From: Eublepharis macularius
Lineage: Eukaryota; Chordata; Lepidosauria; Squamata; Eublepharidae
Length of the DNA: 64,000 nt
Direction of reading: 5' to 3'
Assembly: GCF_028583425.1 (NCBI RefSeq)
Contig: NC_072805.1
Location: 15,448,001 to 15,512,000, forward strand
Shown here: in pieces, positions 10,560 to 20,300 of the stretch
How the letters are laid out: each line of letters opens with the position of its first letter
Numbering within the stretch: the first letter of the stretch is position 1
The notes under the pieces: model-generated
The model's input: the letters and a program-made list of their open reading frames with translations, nothing else
The model's database searches: none
Told to the model about the DNA's origin: nothing
Program-made: the position numbers and the translations under genes

Positions 10560-11760
10560 AGCTAATTCATGGCTTGGCAGCATGGTTTCCCTTGCAGGCT
10601 CAGGTCTCGCTGGTAAATCCTTGGCAGGCACCTCTGCAATGCTGGAACACCCCTGGTCCCTCTGGTCCTCCTCACTCACTGACCTGTGCTCCTCGCCTGA
10701 GAAGTTGGAGTAGGGTTTTCTGGTGAGTGGCAGGAGGGTGGGACCCACCTGGACTTCCTTCACATGTGAGAACTGCTGCCCCCCACCTGCCCCCCACCTG
10801 TGATGATTATCATGCAGTAGTTTGTGCATGCTTCATTGGCCAGGGCCAATTCTTTTAGAATCTTTTAGAACATACTGTATGATGACGTCACTTCCAGAAG
10901 TGGCCAATGATCTGTGAGCAGAGGGCCAAACTGTTGGGGATTTGATGATCACTGGTGAGCACTCGGCAACTTTAAGTTGGAGTCACTGGGCTTACTGGAG
11001 GGGGTCATGACAGGAAGCATTTTGGACCCCAGTAGGACAGGAGAGGTAAGGAAATCCCTTCTATCAACAGAGATTAACCACAGGATCCAAGCCAAAGTTT
11101 GTCCCCCTTGAACCCTTTCTTGTGGTTTCCACCAATGTCAAAATGTAGGCTGTAGGGTCCAGGCAACAGGGAACTGATGAGTTTGCCTACGTTACTCTGA
11201 AATGAACTGCAAAGAAAATTATTTAGTTATTTAGAAAATGTATATCCCACCTCTGCAAAGACGTGCTTTAGGCAGTTTACAACTAAAACAATAAAACAAA
11301 GCCATTAAAAACAATAGCAAAGCAATTAGAACAAGCCCCTAAAACAAGTGGAAGCCATACAACTTTATTAATCATAAATGCAAACCAAAAAACTGAGCAC
11401 ATTTTAGTTCTTCTGCTGATAATGGTCCAGGAGAGCCTCAGTTACAGTCCAAGTATCTTTCCTACAACAGGATTATCACCAGCACCAGAGATGTTCACAT
11501 GCTTTCAACGCTGGATACGGAAAAGCTGCAGCCCCGGCCGGCCTGATAAGACCATTTCCAGTCCAGACTTGCTTCCTAACATCTGGCTGAAAGTGCTGCG
11601 AGTATCGGTGACCACTTGGCAACAGAAAAGAAATCCAGCAATTACAAAATAAACAAATTTTAACCCACAAAATGTTCACAGATATCAAACAGTGGAAGGT
11701 TAGCTACACGAATCAACTCTCCTAGGTTCTTTTCTTTTAAATATGTGCCTAAACAGTCAG
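10560..11760. other. Intergenic stretch with scattered repeat fragments
   Basis: No gene is seen. A TGACGTCA octamer occurs at 10883-10890 beside CTTCCAGAAGTGG, matching the core of the transposon families above. Around 11225-11345 an A-rich segment resembles the 3' tail of a LINE in reverse. The rest is unassigned. Confidence 0.3.
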
Positions 11761-11762
11761 CA

Positions 11763-11840
11763 AGTCAGTGTGGTACAGTGGTTACAGTGTTGGACTAGAA
11801 CAGGGCACACTTGGGTTTAAATCCCCACTAAGCCACGAAC
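11763..11840 (+). repeat. tRNA-derived SINE, head fragment
   Basis: AGTGTGGTACAGTGGTTACA followed by a GGTTTAAATCCC-like box B resembles the internal promoter of a tRNA-derived SINE. Only about 75 nt remain. The same family recurs at 18300-18455 and 49613-49700. Confidence 0.6.
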
Positions 11841-11843
11841 AGA

Positions 11844-12027
11844 GATGCCCGTTTCATGCTCAAGGTGGACCTGGAGATCTCTTCAGATTACAGTTTATGC
11901 CCAGACTACAGTGATTCCTCTGCAGGAAATGGCAGCTTTGGAGAGCGGACTCTCTGAGCTTCCTCCTCTGGCTCAAACCCTCCAAATCTCCAGGAATTTC
12001 CCAAACCGGAGCTGACAGACCTAGTTA
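11844..12027. repeat. GTTGCC-type transposon, degraded copy
   Basis: The order of GGACCTGGAGATCTC, GATTACAGTTTA, GCAGGAAATGGCAGC and CTCCAGGAATTTCCC matches the family represented completely at 60719-60946, in reverse orientation. The outer termini are degraded. Confidence 0.6.
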
Positions 12028-12410
12028 GCAGTCTGAGGCTGGCAAATGGCAGGAAACTCAACTGGCAGGGACCTCACCAGCAACATACTGTGCAGTGTGG
12101 TGATGTAACTTCCAGTATGACTCAGAAATGACTGGTGACACTCTAGCACTGCTCTAAAACTCTATGGTTTAAACTTAGTTTGGGGTGAATACTAGAGCAT
12201 CACCCAATGCACTCCCATGTCAAGGCAGAAGGGACATCATGGCGTCACCAGCAACAACAATTGCCCACCATTCCTGCACACACACAGTTTCCCCCCATCC
12301 CTGAGATGAGCTGCAGTGGGCAGAGCCGGTGGAAGAAAGAGGCCTTCTCGCTCCCCAGTTGATAGTGATATAATCTGGATTTTCTATTACTACAATGCAG
12401 AGGACAAGTG
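12028..12410. other. Short intergenic stretch, probable transposon core
   Basis: Around 12125-12205 an imperfect palindrome (GACACTCTAGCACTG with TACTAGAGCATCACCC) suggests a further MITE core. Edges are not clear and no gene is seen. Confidence 0.3.
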
Positions 12411-12590
12411 TTAGGCTGGATCCAGCCATATTTTCTCACTCAATCACACTCTTTCTTACTATACTTCCACTATCCCACATGGATTGTGTCCATCCATGTC
12501 ACAGAATCCCAAGCATAGCCTTTTGTGTGATCAAATGGGGCACCTTTCTCCCTTTTTCATCAGTGGGGAAACTGTTTGGATCCAACCCAA
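12411..12590. repeat. TTGGATCCAACC-type TIR element
   Basis: The ends TTAGGCTGGATCCAGCC and TTTGGATCCAACCCAA are imperfect inverted repeats around a 180-bp, non-coding, AT-rich core. A relative with similar termini lies at 32243-32396 just upstream of LSM14A exon 3. The superfamily is not determined. Confidence 0.5.
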
Positions 12591-12603
12591 TGCCTATTCC
12601 AAA

Positions 12604-12940
12604 TAGGCTTACCAGTTCCTCACCCTCACCTGCTGCCCCTCCCCCCAGCCCTGCTCACCTGGCAGGCAGGGGGGGAAGCCACGGGGTGGAGGGAAGCATA
12701 CTTTACTTCCAGCACAATGGGGGAGCTGCAGGTCACACTGAAGCTCAATTCATTAAAAATTGCCTCCAAATGCATGAATTTTAACAAACTAGGCTTTAGC
12801 ATGACCTGCAGCTCCCATTGCACTGGAAATGAAGTAATTATCCAGCACGATGGGGGAGCATGAGAAATGAATATCCCACTGCCCCCTGACTCCACAGCCC
12901 CCTGCATCCTGCTTTGCCCTCAGGGGACCTGGCAACCTTA
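12604..12940. mobile_element. GTTGCC-type non-autonomous transposon
   Basis: Flanks ATTCCAAA (12596-12603) and ATTCCGAA (12941-12948) form a one-mismatch 8-bp duplication. The termini TAGGCTTACCAG and CTGGCAACCTTA are inverted repeats. The core has an internal inverted pair, CACAATGGGGGAGCTGCAGG and CTGCAGCTCCCATTG. Length is 337 bp and there is no coding content. Confidence 0.7.
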
Positions 12941-12948
12941 ATTCCGAA

Positions 12949-13473
12949 CTAAACAGCCAGTGTGGAAGCAACCATAGAGACTCTCATCCCCTGGGCCCCT
13001 CCTTATATAGAACAGGAAATCTCTCAGTAGTGAGGTTTTCTAGCAATACAGAAGGTGATTTAACCTCACTTACCAATCTTGACTGTTTGAGGCCCACTGG
13101 CAAAATTTCAGCCTGCTGTTTACCAGGCTTTGGCAAGAAGAGCAACACGCCAGGACCAAACTTGCTGAAAGACAGGGACTACCCACGTTTTTGGAATGTC
13201 AACAGTTTAAGAATTCCAAGAACCGAGAGTTGATTAATTGCTCAGCCCCAATACACTCAGAATAGAACAAGTGACTGAAATGTGACCTTAATCCCATTGC
13301 CCATAACTAACATATGAGGGGGGTGGTTAGCATGGTGGAAGGCCAAACAGTATATGAGAGAGAAATGTTTGTAGTATCAGTCTTAGGGACAAGTCCAGGA
13401 ATGGTTTAAATTTTTCTCTGTGTTATCTGGTTCCAATGCAGAGACTGAACTGCACAGCCAGGTAACAAAAGCC
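12949..13473. other. Intergenic stretch without recognised features
   Basis: I see no exon, RNA gene or repeat edge in this stretch. Confidence 0.35.
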
Positions 13474-13481
13474 ATTAAAGA

Positions 13482-13850
13482 ATAGAGATGGGCATGAACC
13501 AAAATATGAACCAAAATTCATCATGAACCAGGCAGGTTTGTGGTTTGCAAACCAGTGGTTTATCAGAGTCCATTTCTGACAAACCGCCACAAACTTTAGG
13601 CTGGTTCATTTGGTTCGTTTTTTGGTTCGTCACTGCAGACAGCCTGGACTTCCTGCAGACCTTCTGCTGGCCCGGAAGTGACCTTCTACTGACCTGGAAA
13701 TGACATTTTTGCTGACCTGGACGTGACGTTTTCTCGAACCAAACGAACCGGTTCGTGAACCTGGGCAGGTTCTTGAAAGTTCGTGGTTCATGAAATGTGA
13801 CAAACCACGAACCACACAGTTCGGTTTTTTTCCGGTTCGTGTCAATCTCT
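13482..13850. mobile_element. Non-autonomous hAT-like transposon (AGAGATGGGC family)
   Basis: A perfect 8-bp direct repeat, ATTAAAGA, lies at 13474-13481 and 13851-13858. The termini AGAGATGGGCATGAACC and GGTTCGTGTCAATCTCT are inverted repeats. The core is rich in GAACCA/TGGTTC motifs on both strands. The 369-bp element encodes nothing recognisable. Confidence 0.75.
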
Positions 13851-13858
13851 ATTAAAGA

Positions 13859-14465
13859 GTCTAACAGTGAAAAAGCTGGTGTTAATTATGCGAGGTTGAA
13901 AACTGAGTATCATACTTCTTGTTTGGAGATGACTGATAGTTGGAATCAGTTGGTAAAAATACATGTTTGGGGAGGAAATTGATGTTAATCATGGTGGGAC
14001 AAAAATATGCATTATCATATGTTTTGCGCTTGTAAGCAGTTAGTTTTTTTCTGATAATCAGTAGAGTTTTGAAATCTATTTGAACTGTTCCTGGTTTTTT
14101 CCCTAGACTTTCTTATCTATTTATCTATTTCTGCATATTATTTATAATCTGCCTTTTCTCATTGAGATGCAAGATGAATTACATAGAATAACTCAATATG
14201 ATCAACAGCTGGGACATTCAATAAACTATACAATAGGGTAAAGATAGCAGAAATTTGAAAACAGCAGAAATCTGATATGGAAACAAAAAAAATCCGATAC
14301 AATTCAAAAGCAGATTGATATGACTTATTAAACCAACGTGGAACTATCCAGTAGGAGCATACTTAACAGCAACAGACTATTTGAAGAAAAATTTTCATTG
14401 ATTTCATTTATCAATTACGATTAAGGGGCCTGCTGCTGGACTCCTGTTAAACTTTGCTGCCTCAA
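13859..14465. other. Intergenic stretch with a LINE 3'-tail remnant
   Basis: 14100-14350 resembles, on the minus strand, the 3' end of a LINE-type repeat (TTTATAATCTGCC, then an A-rich tract). A similar tail occurs at 27280-27400 and, in the plus direction, at 45085-45172. No gene is seen. Confidence 0.35.
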
Positions 14466-14530
14466 ACTCATTAAACAGTAGAAAAGAGCAAGAGTCCAGT
14501 AGTATCAGTAAGACTAACAAAATTTGTGAT
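14466..14530 (+). repeat. Fold-back family 2, single-arm fragment
   Basis: CAGTAGAAAAGAGCAAGAGT followed by GACTAACAAAATTTGTG matches the left arm of the palindromic copy at 62229-62447. The second arm is absent. It abuts the 3' end of the RTE-BovB fragment. Confidence 0.6.
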
Positions 14531-14654
14531 GAGGTAAGCTGTGTGTGTGTTATGTGCCATCAAGTCGCCTCTGACCTATGGCCATCCTATGAATGAAAGT
14601 CCTCCAAACATCTTATCATTAACAGACTTGCTCAGATCCTGCAAACTGGAGATT

Positions 14655-14938
14655 AAAAAAAGGTTAAGGTGCAAACACCAAGTCATTACTGACCCATGGG
14701 GGGACGTCACATCATGACATTTTCTTGGCAGACTTTTGTTACAGGGGGGTTTGCCATTGCCTTCCCCAGTCATCTACACTTTACCCCCAGGAAACTGGGT
14801 ACTCATTTTACCAACCTCGGAAGGATGGAAGGCTGAGTCAATCTTGAGCTGGCTAGCTGAACCCAGCTTCCGCCAGGATCGAACTCAGGTTGTGAGCAGA
14901 GCTTGAATTGCAGTACTGCAGCTTACCACTTTGCACCA
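14655..14938 (-). repeat. tRNA-derived SINE nested in RTE-BovB
   Basis: Read on the minus strand, it begins with a tRNA-like head (an A box around TGGTGCAAAGTGGTAAGC and a B box GTTCGATCC) and runs through an approximately 285-nt body to an A/T-rich tail near 14655. It splits BovB sequence that is continuous on either side. A short 3' piece of the same SINE lies in LSM14A intron 4 at 35551-35590. Confidence 0.7.
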
Positions 14939-15220
14939 TGTGGCTTCTTTTATTGAGTCCAGCCATCTCGTTTTAGGTTTTCCTCTTTTCCTACTGCCTT
15001 CCAGTTTTCCTAGCATTATTGACTTTTCCAAAGAATCTTGTCTTCTCATGATGTGACCAAAGTACAATAGCCTTATTTTTTGTCATCTTAGAGAGAATTC
15101 AGGCTTGATTTGATCTAATAGTCACTTTTTGGCCATCCATGGTATCCGCAAAACTCTCCTCCAGCCCTACATTTCAAATGAATCAATTTTCTTCCTTCAG
15201 CTTTCTTCACTGTCCAACTT

Positions 15221-16227
15221 TGTTGGGATTTTAGCAAGTGTTTCCATTTCAGTCATGAAAGAGTTAAACTGTTTGTATTACTTAATTAGTAAACTTATTT
15301 GCATGTAACCACTTAGGCTTCGAAGTTGGGTTCTCGCCACAGAAATGGCAGTCTGTAAGCATAATGAAATAGAATTAGGATTTTCTATTGGGCAACCTGT
15401 TTATTGGGGGGCAGGGGCGGAATTAGGTGATGGTATATACTGAAGTTTTATTGCTCTTTGTCTCAGTTACTGTCAGATAGGCTTTCAGCTTATCTGCCAT
15501 GTATCATGTGTATTTTACTTCAGTGCTTCTGAGTGAGTGGAGAGGGAACCAGAGTTGTATAGACCTATTGCTAACTGCTTATCTTCCAGGCAAGGTGTTT
15601 TGGTTACGAGTTCCAACACAAGCCTGGGAATGTGACCTTGGATGTACTACAGAGACTGAATTGAGCTCCTCTTCTCCCCTTCCCTTCTTCCCAGGCGATG
15701 GGCGCCAAAACGCCTAACTGCCTCTGCTTTCTACTGGGGGCAGGGGAGGGTTGCCAGCTCCAAGTTGGGAAATTCCTGGAGATCTGGGGGGTGAAACCTG
15801 GAGAAACCTGGAGAAAGTGGGGTTTGGAGAGAGAAAGGACCTTGGCATGGCATAATTCCATACAGCCCTCCCCCAAAAGTAGCTGATCTGACTTTCCCAC
15901 CTTTAGGCACTCCAATCAATTCCCTTGTTACAGTATTTTGAAACTGGTATTTACTATAAACAAACATTTTTAACTCATACACTGGAATGATGCAGTAAAG
16001 AGTTTTAAACAAGTACCTGGCAAGACCTACTGTTTTGCTCTTTGCTTACTTACTCTCAGTTACTTTTCTAGCAAGATGTACTCAGTTTAGCAATTTATTA
16101 TTTTTCTCCAATGTAACCCTAACTTTTTATCCTTTAGTAAAGTATTCTTACAGAGCTACACTGGTGTGTGTGCCTATTCTCATTAATTCCAATGTGCAAT
16201 CTTTGCACCAACACTATTTTTCCTACA
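15221..16227. mobile_element. Probable solo LTR fossil nested in RTE-BovB
   Basis: The 1007-bp insert starts TGTTGGG and ends CCTACA (TG...CA). It is flanked by the 5-bp duplication AACTT at 15216-15220 and 16228-16232, exactly where BovB sequence is interrupted. No internal retroviral genes are present, so it reads as a solo LTR. A related partial copy lies in opposite orientation at about 50385-50840. It contains a later partial GTTGCC-type repeat (15743-15886). Family is undetermined; the element is a broken remnant. Confidence 0.6.
15743..15886 (+). repeat. GTTGCC-type transposon, left half only
   Basis: Starting at GGGTTGCCAGCTCCAAG, it matches the first 120-140 nt of the complete copy at 60719-60946. 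It shares that copy's duplicated GGAGAAACCT segment, so the two belong to the same subfamily. It breaks off near 15886, inside the LTR-type insert. Confidence 0.7.
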
Positions 16228-16314
16228 AACTTTCACATCCATACATAGTAATAGGGAATACCATAATTTGCATTCTCTTGATCTTGGTTTCCAGAGAGAC
16301 ATCTTTATCTTTAA

Positions 16315-16460
16315 TCCAGAGCAGTTAGCCGTGTTAGTCTGTAGTTGCAAAATAGTAAAAAGTCCAGTAGCACCTTTAAGACTAACCAACTTTATTGAGG
16401 TATAAGCTCAAAAGCCTCAATAAAGTTGGTTAGTCTTAAAGGTGCTACTGGACTTTTTAC
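16315..16460 (+). mobile_element. Fold-back repeat, family 2, with perfect 47-bp arms
   Basis: Arms 16354-16400 and 16415-16461 are exact reverse complements over 47 nt, with a 14-nt loop. A 39-nt unpaired head (16315-16353) contains TTAGCCGTGTTAGTCTGTAG. The short direct repeat TCTTTAA flanks it (16308-16314 and 16461-16467, the latter overlapping the last arm base). It sits inside RTE-BovB sequence and ends about 640 bp before the LSM14A start codon. Confidence 0.75.
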
Positions 16461-16689
16461 TCTTTAAAGACTCTTTTCTAGCGCTCTCACAGCCGCTCTT
16501 CCCAGTCTGTCTTCTGATTTCTTCAATGCACTCTCCCTTTTGGTTGCTTAAGCTAAACAGTAAGCTAATGGTAAGGAGGTGCGTAGAATTGTTCTCGAGT
16601 GGGTTGTTTTTACTAGCACGCTGATGGTCGTGAAATTATTGTTATTATTATCATCATCACTGTATTATTGGCTTGATTTGTTTTACTGG

Positions 16690-17350
16690 CGCTCGTTTTA
16701 TTTTAAGGCGGTTCGGACGCGCGGCGAGCGACACGAGAATGAAAATCGCCTCACGGAAGCGAGTCTGACGGGAGGGGGGGGGGGACACCTTCGAGGCCTC
16801 CCGCGCGCCATTCTATGTTCTCGCGAGACTTGGGCCACGCTGTTCCCGGCATCCATTTCGTGGCCGAGGAAGAGGAGGCGAGCGGAGCGGGCGATGGCGG
16901 CCATGTTGGGAGCGTCGGGACGGCTGTGAGGAAGGCCTCGGCGAGGAGGAGAAGGACGCGGGTGGGCTCGCCCGGCCTCGCCCCCTGTGGCACAGCCGGG
17001 GCTCGAGAGGGAAAGGCGGAGAGGGGAGGCCACCGAAACGGGGCTCGGAGCGGGGAGAGGCCTCTGGGCGCGCGGGCGCTGGGCCTCCTCCCGCCGGCGC
17101 CATGAGCGGGGGGACGCCTTACATCGGCAGCAAGATCAGCCTCATCTCCAAGGCCGAGATTCGCTATGAGGGCATCCTCTACACCATCGACACCGAGAAC
17201 TCCACCGTGGCGCTGGCCAAAGGTGAGGGCGGAAGGGGGCGGCGCTGGCCTCCACCAGAAGCGCGCTGAAGGCCGCGAAAGCGTTGGGGGAGCGAAATGA
17301 AGGCCCCCTCGGAGGGCGGGCGGCGGGTGTGGGCGACGAGGGAGAGCTGC
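16690..17350 (+). promoter_or_regulatory. LSM14A: LSM14A CpG-rich promoter region
   Basis: CpG density rises sharply at about 16690 and falls by about 17350, spanning the first exon. The palindrome TCTCGCGAGA at 16819-16828 is the known CpG-promoter motif bound by BANP. GATGGCGGCCATGTTG at 16893-16908 combines two oppositely oriented YY1-like sites (ATGGCGGC and GCCATGTT). No TATA box is seen, as expected for a housekeeping gene. The start site is probably between about 16830 and 17050 but cannot be fixed from sequence. Confidence 0.75.
17102..17222 (+). CDS. LSM14A: LSM14A coding exon 1
   Basis: Encodes residues 1-40, from [14 protein letters not shown] to TVALAK, the first strands of the LSm fold. 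It ends with the first base of codon 41 before the donor GTGAGG. It lies wholly within the CpG island. Confidence 0.97.
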
Positions 17351-20300
17351 GTGTGTCTCACACTATCCGCCTCAGACAGGAAATGTTTACTTCAAGTGGG
17401 GTTGCCAACTTTGGGTTGGAAAACTGGCTATTTTCGGGTGGACCCTGGGAGGGGGGCGGAGTTTGGGGAGGGGAAAGCCGTCATAAGGCCATAGAATCCA
17501 CTCTCCAAAGCTGCCCTTTTCTCTATGGAAACTGGTTGGGTGGAGATTTCCCCCCGGAGATTGGCAACCCAGTTTACTCGGAAGAAAGCACCCGTTAAGT
17601 CGGATCGGCGTGGGTGATGGAAAGTGCCCTCAAGTCATAGCTAAATTGGTGGTTTGCCACTGCCTGTGTCTGCAACCCAGGTCTCCGTTGGAGGTCTGCC
17701 ATCCAGTTACTAACCAAGGCAACCCTGCTTAGCTTTTAAGATCTGACCAGATCAGGCTCACCTGGACTATCCAGGTCAGGGCCAGATCGGCCTTACTCAC
17801 ATAAACGGGAGTGCTTATAAACGGGAGCTCCTTTAGTCAGCCTACTAGAGCAGTGGGTGTCTGGTGACAACTCAAGCGTGTATTTTTGTGAGTATTTACT
17901 CCAACGCAAAACTAGGGTTTTTTCCAAGTACGCCATCAAAAAAAGGAAGTGGTCTTACATTTTGCATACAAAGTTATGTCCCACAGAAAAAAAGTATTGG
18001 TGAATGATTTTTCTTAAGGGGGGTTAATTTTACAATTATGGTTGCCTAATTTACAGGCCACCTTTTCCTCCAAAGATTAAAGTGGGTCAGTCATCAAGCA
18101 GTGTAAGACACCCAATAAGCAGTGCAATGGGGTTACACTTTTAAAAGTTAGAAAAACAGCACAAAAAGAAGAATGTATCAGACAGAATATATCATAATGC
18201 AGATAACAGGATTATAAAAGTACAAGGATTGAGAGTTGGACAGAGCACAAAATGAAACAGATTGATACTTATCCTTTTGGACCCAGAGTGGTTTGCATCA
18301 TTCTCCTCTCTCCCACCTTACTCTCTTAATGGCCCTGTAGGTAGGCTAGGTTGAGACAGTTGTGAGTGGCCCAAGGTCACCCAGTGATTTTCCATGGCCA
18401 AGAAGGGATTAGAACCTAGATTTTCCAGATCCTAGTCTAACCACTACACCACATTGTAATAAGGCTGTGATCCCTTTAAGGCATGATTTTGCTGGGGAAT
18501 GAGCCCAGTAGAACTTGGCCAGAGGTTGCAACTTAGTAAACATTTGTCCAGTTTTGGGTTGTTAAGAGAAATTCTCTTAATTCTTCTTTACCCAGCTTCT
18601 CCCTGAAATCCAACAATCCTTTTCTTTTCCTCTTTTTAGGAATTTGGAATCAGTTTCTAATCAATTCCTTTTTGATCAAAGAGAAATTTGAAGAGAGGAA
18701 GGGAAGTTCTGCAGAATAATCGGAATTTTACTCTGTAGATGCTCAGAGGCAAATAGTGCCTTTCTATTTTTCCTGTGAAAGCATCACCTTAGAGGGGTAT
18801 AACATAAAACAACTGCAAGGGCTGAAATTAAAGAAGGGAGCCATTATTTCTCTTTGAAGAATAATGAAAGGGAAATGAAAGAAAAATCCCTTATGTAAAA
18901 GAGGGGGGGGAAAGAGAATCGAGAATCAATGGTTTTTTTTTTTTAAGTGAGTTTTGGAAAAAGAAATTTCTCACCTTGTAGCAATCCTAGTCTAGTTGGT
19001 CAGTATAGCCCTGTGTACAAGTTACAGGAGGTACAGTGAGCCCTGTAGGCAAGATGAAAGTGAACGTGTGTACAGTGTACATAAGTGGTGCCTTGCTGGG
19101 TCAGACCAGTGATCCTTCTAGTCCAACATCCTGCTTCACACATCAGGTGACCCACTATGTTGGGACAGCATGATTTTTGTGTGAGTTATGGGGGATTCTG
19201 CAGTTCCATTCTTGTTCGTATCCTTTGTTTTTTATTTATATCCTGCTGCTCTTCCTGATAAGGGACCTAAAGCGGCATTTTACATTGTTTCCCCCTCCAA
19301 ATTATTTTCACAACAAGAACTTTGGGAGGGTAGGTTAGGCTGAGAGATAGAGGGCCACAAGGTCACCCGATGGGCTTTTGTGTCAGAGTGAAGAATTTGA
19401 ACCTAGTTGTCCCATGTCCTAGAGTCTGCATGAGACATCTGACACGTGAAGAATGCGTGTCAGGAGATGCAATATTAGCCAGGAAGAGTAGTTTAAAAAG
19501 ACATAACTAGCAGCAGGGCAAAGGTTTTGCTGCGTGAAGGGGCTGTGAAATGCCAGAAGGGAAACTTCAGCCCATTAGAACCTATCCAGGTACAAGCCAA
19601 AGCTCTGGAAGTCAGCTGCAGCCTATTTCCATTCCTGGCTGCCCTCTGGTTATGATCCCACACAGTTTTAGACTGGAGAAGTGAAATTGACAGAGCCTTC
19701 TGGGAGTGGAAGATGAAATTAACAAACCCTCCCAGGAGCAATCTCTGCTGGTTCTGTCTTTTTAAACTATGCTTCCTAGCTAACATTGCCTCTCCCTACA
19801 CTTGATGAACATGCGCCGAGGTATCTCATTTAGAGAGACTTCTAGTACAACAGTAACGCCATGCCAGCCTTCATTCTATGTATGCTCACAACTGAATGCA
19901 TGATTTTAAAAATGAATTAGATTAACTGTAATGTGCATCTAGGCCTGTATACTATGTACGTTGTAGGCATTTTTCCTTATATGTTTGTTGAGATTCTTGC
20001 ATTCAGTGTATGAATGATTATGTGATTTCAAATTTATGTTTATCCAAATACTGGTTCTAAAAGAAATATGTTGGCTCTTGCAGACAGTTGTACATGTATT
20101 CGCTGTAATGGTAGTACAGAGCTTCTGGTTTTTTTTTGTTGTGGGAATGATCAATCTCCAGGTGAGATTGGTTTTGGGAAGTTCAGCCTCATCAAGGCCT
20201 GTCTTGGCAGATGGGAGTAGAGATTCAGCAAGAGTTTGCTGCAAGCAGGGCAGCTTTAGTTCAATCTTGTGCAATGATTCCAGTCCAAGTCCATTGGTTT

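Larger units (their letters stand above)
14537..16620 (-). mobile_element. RTE-BovB LINE fragment broken by three nested insertions
   Basis: On the minus strand this is the 3' part of an RTE-BovB element. The C-terminus of its reverse-transcriptase ORF reads YFGHIMRRQDSLEKSIMLGK and ends in WLDSIKEAT (14940-15067). The 3' end at 14537-14570 carries a TG-rich tail. The LINE is split by a tRNA SINE (14655-14938), an LTR-type insertion (15221-16227) and a fold-back element (16315-16460). BovB sequence resumes on both sides of each insertion and continues to roughly 16560-16620, close to the LSM14A promoter. The upstream edge is approximate. Confidence 0.8.

Noticed and set aside
1-16690. Search for the upstream neighbour (KCTD15 or another gene)
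   Set aside because: No BTB-domain or other conserved exon was found; any such gene must lie outside the window.
17655-17790. Possible 5S rRNA gene
   Set aside because: Only the central 5S part is similar, it is diverged, and it is joined to a SINE body that is repeated in intron 5.
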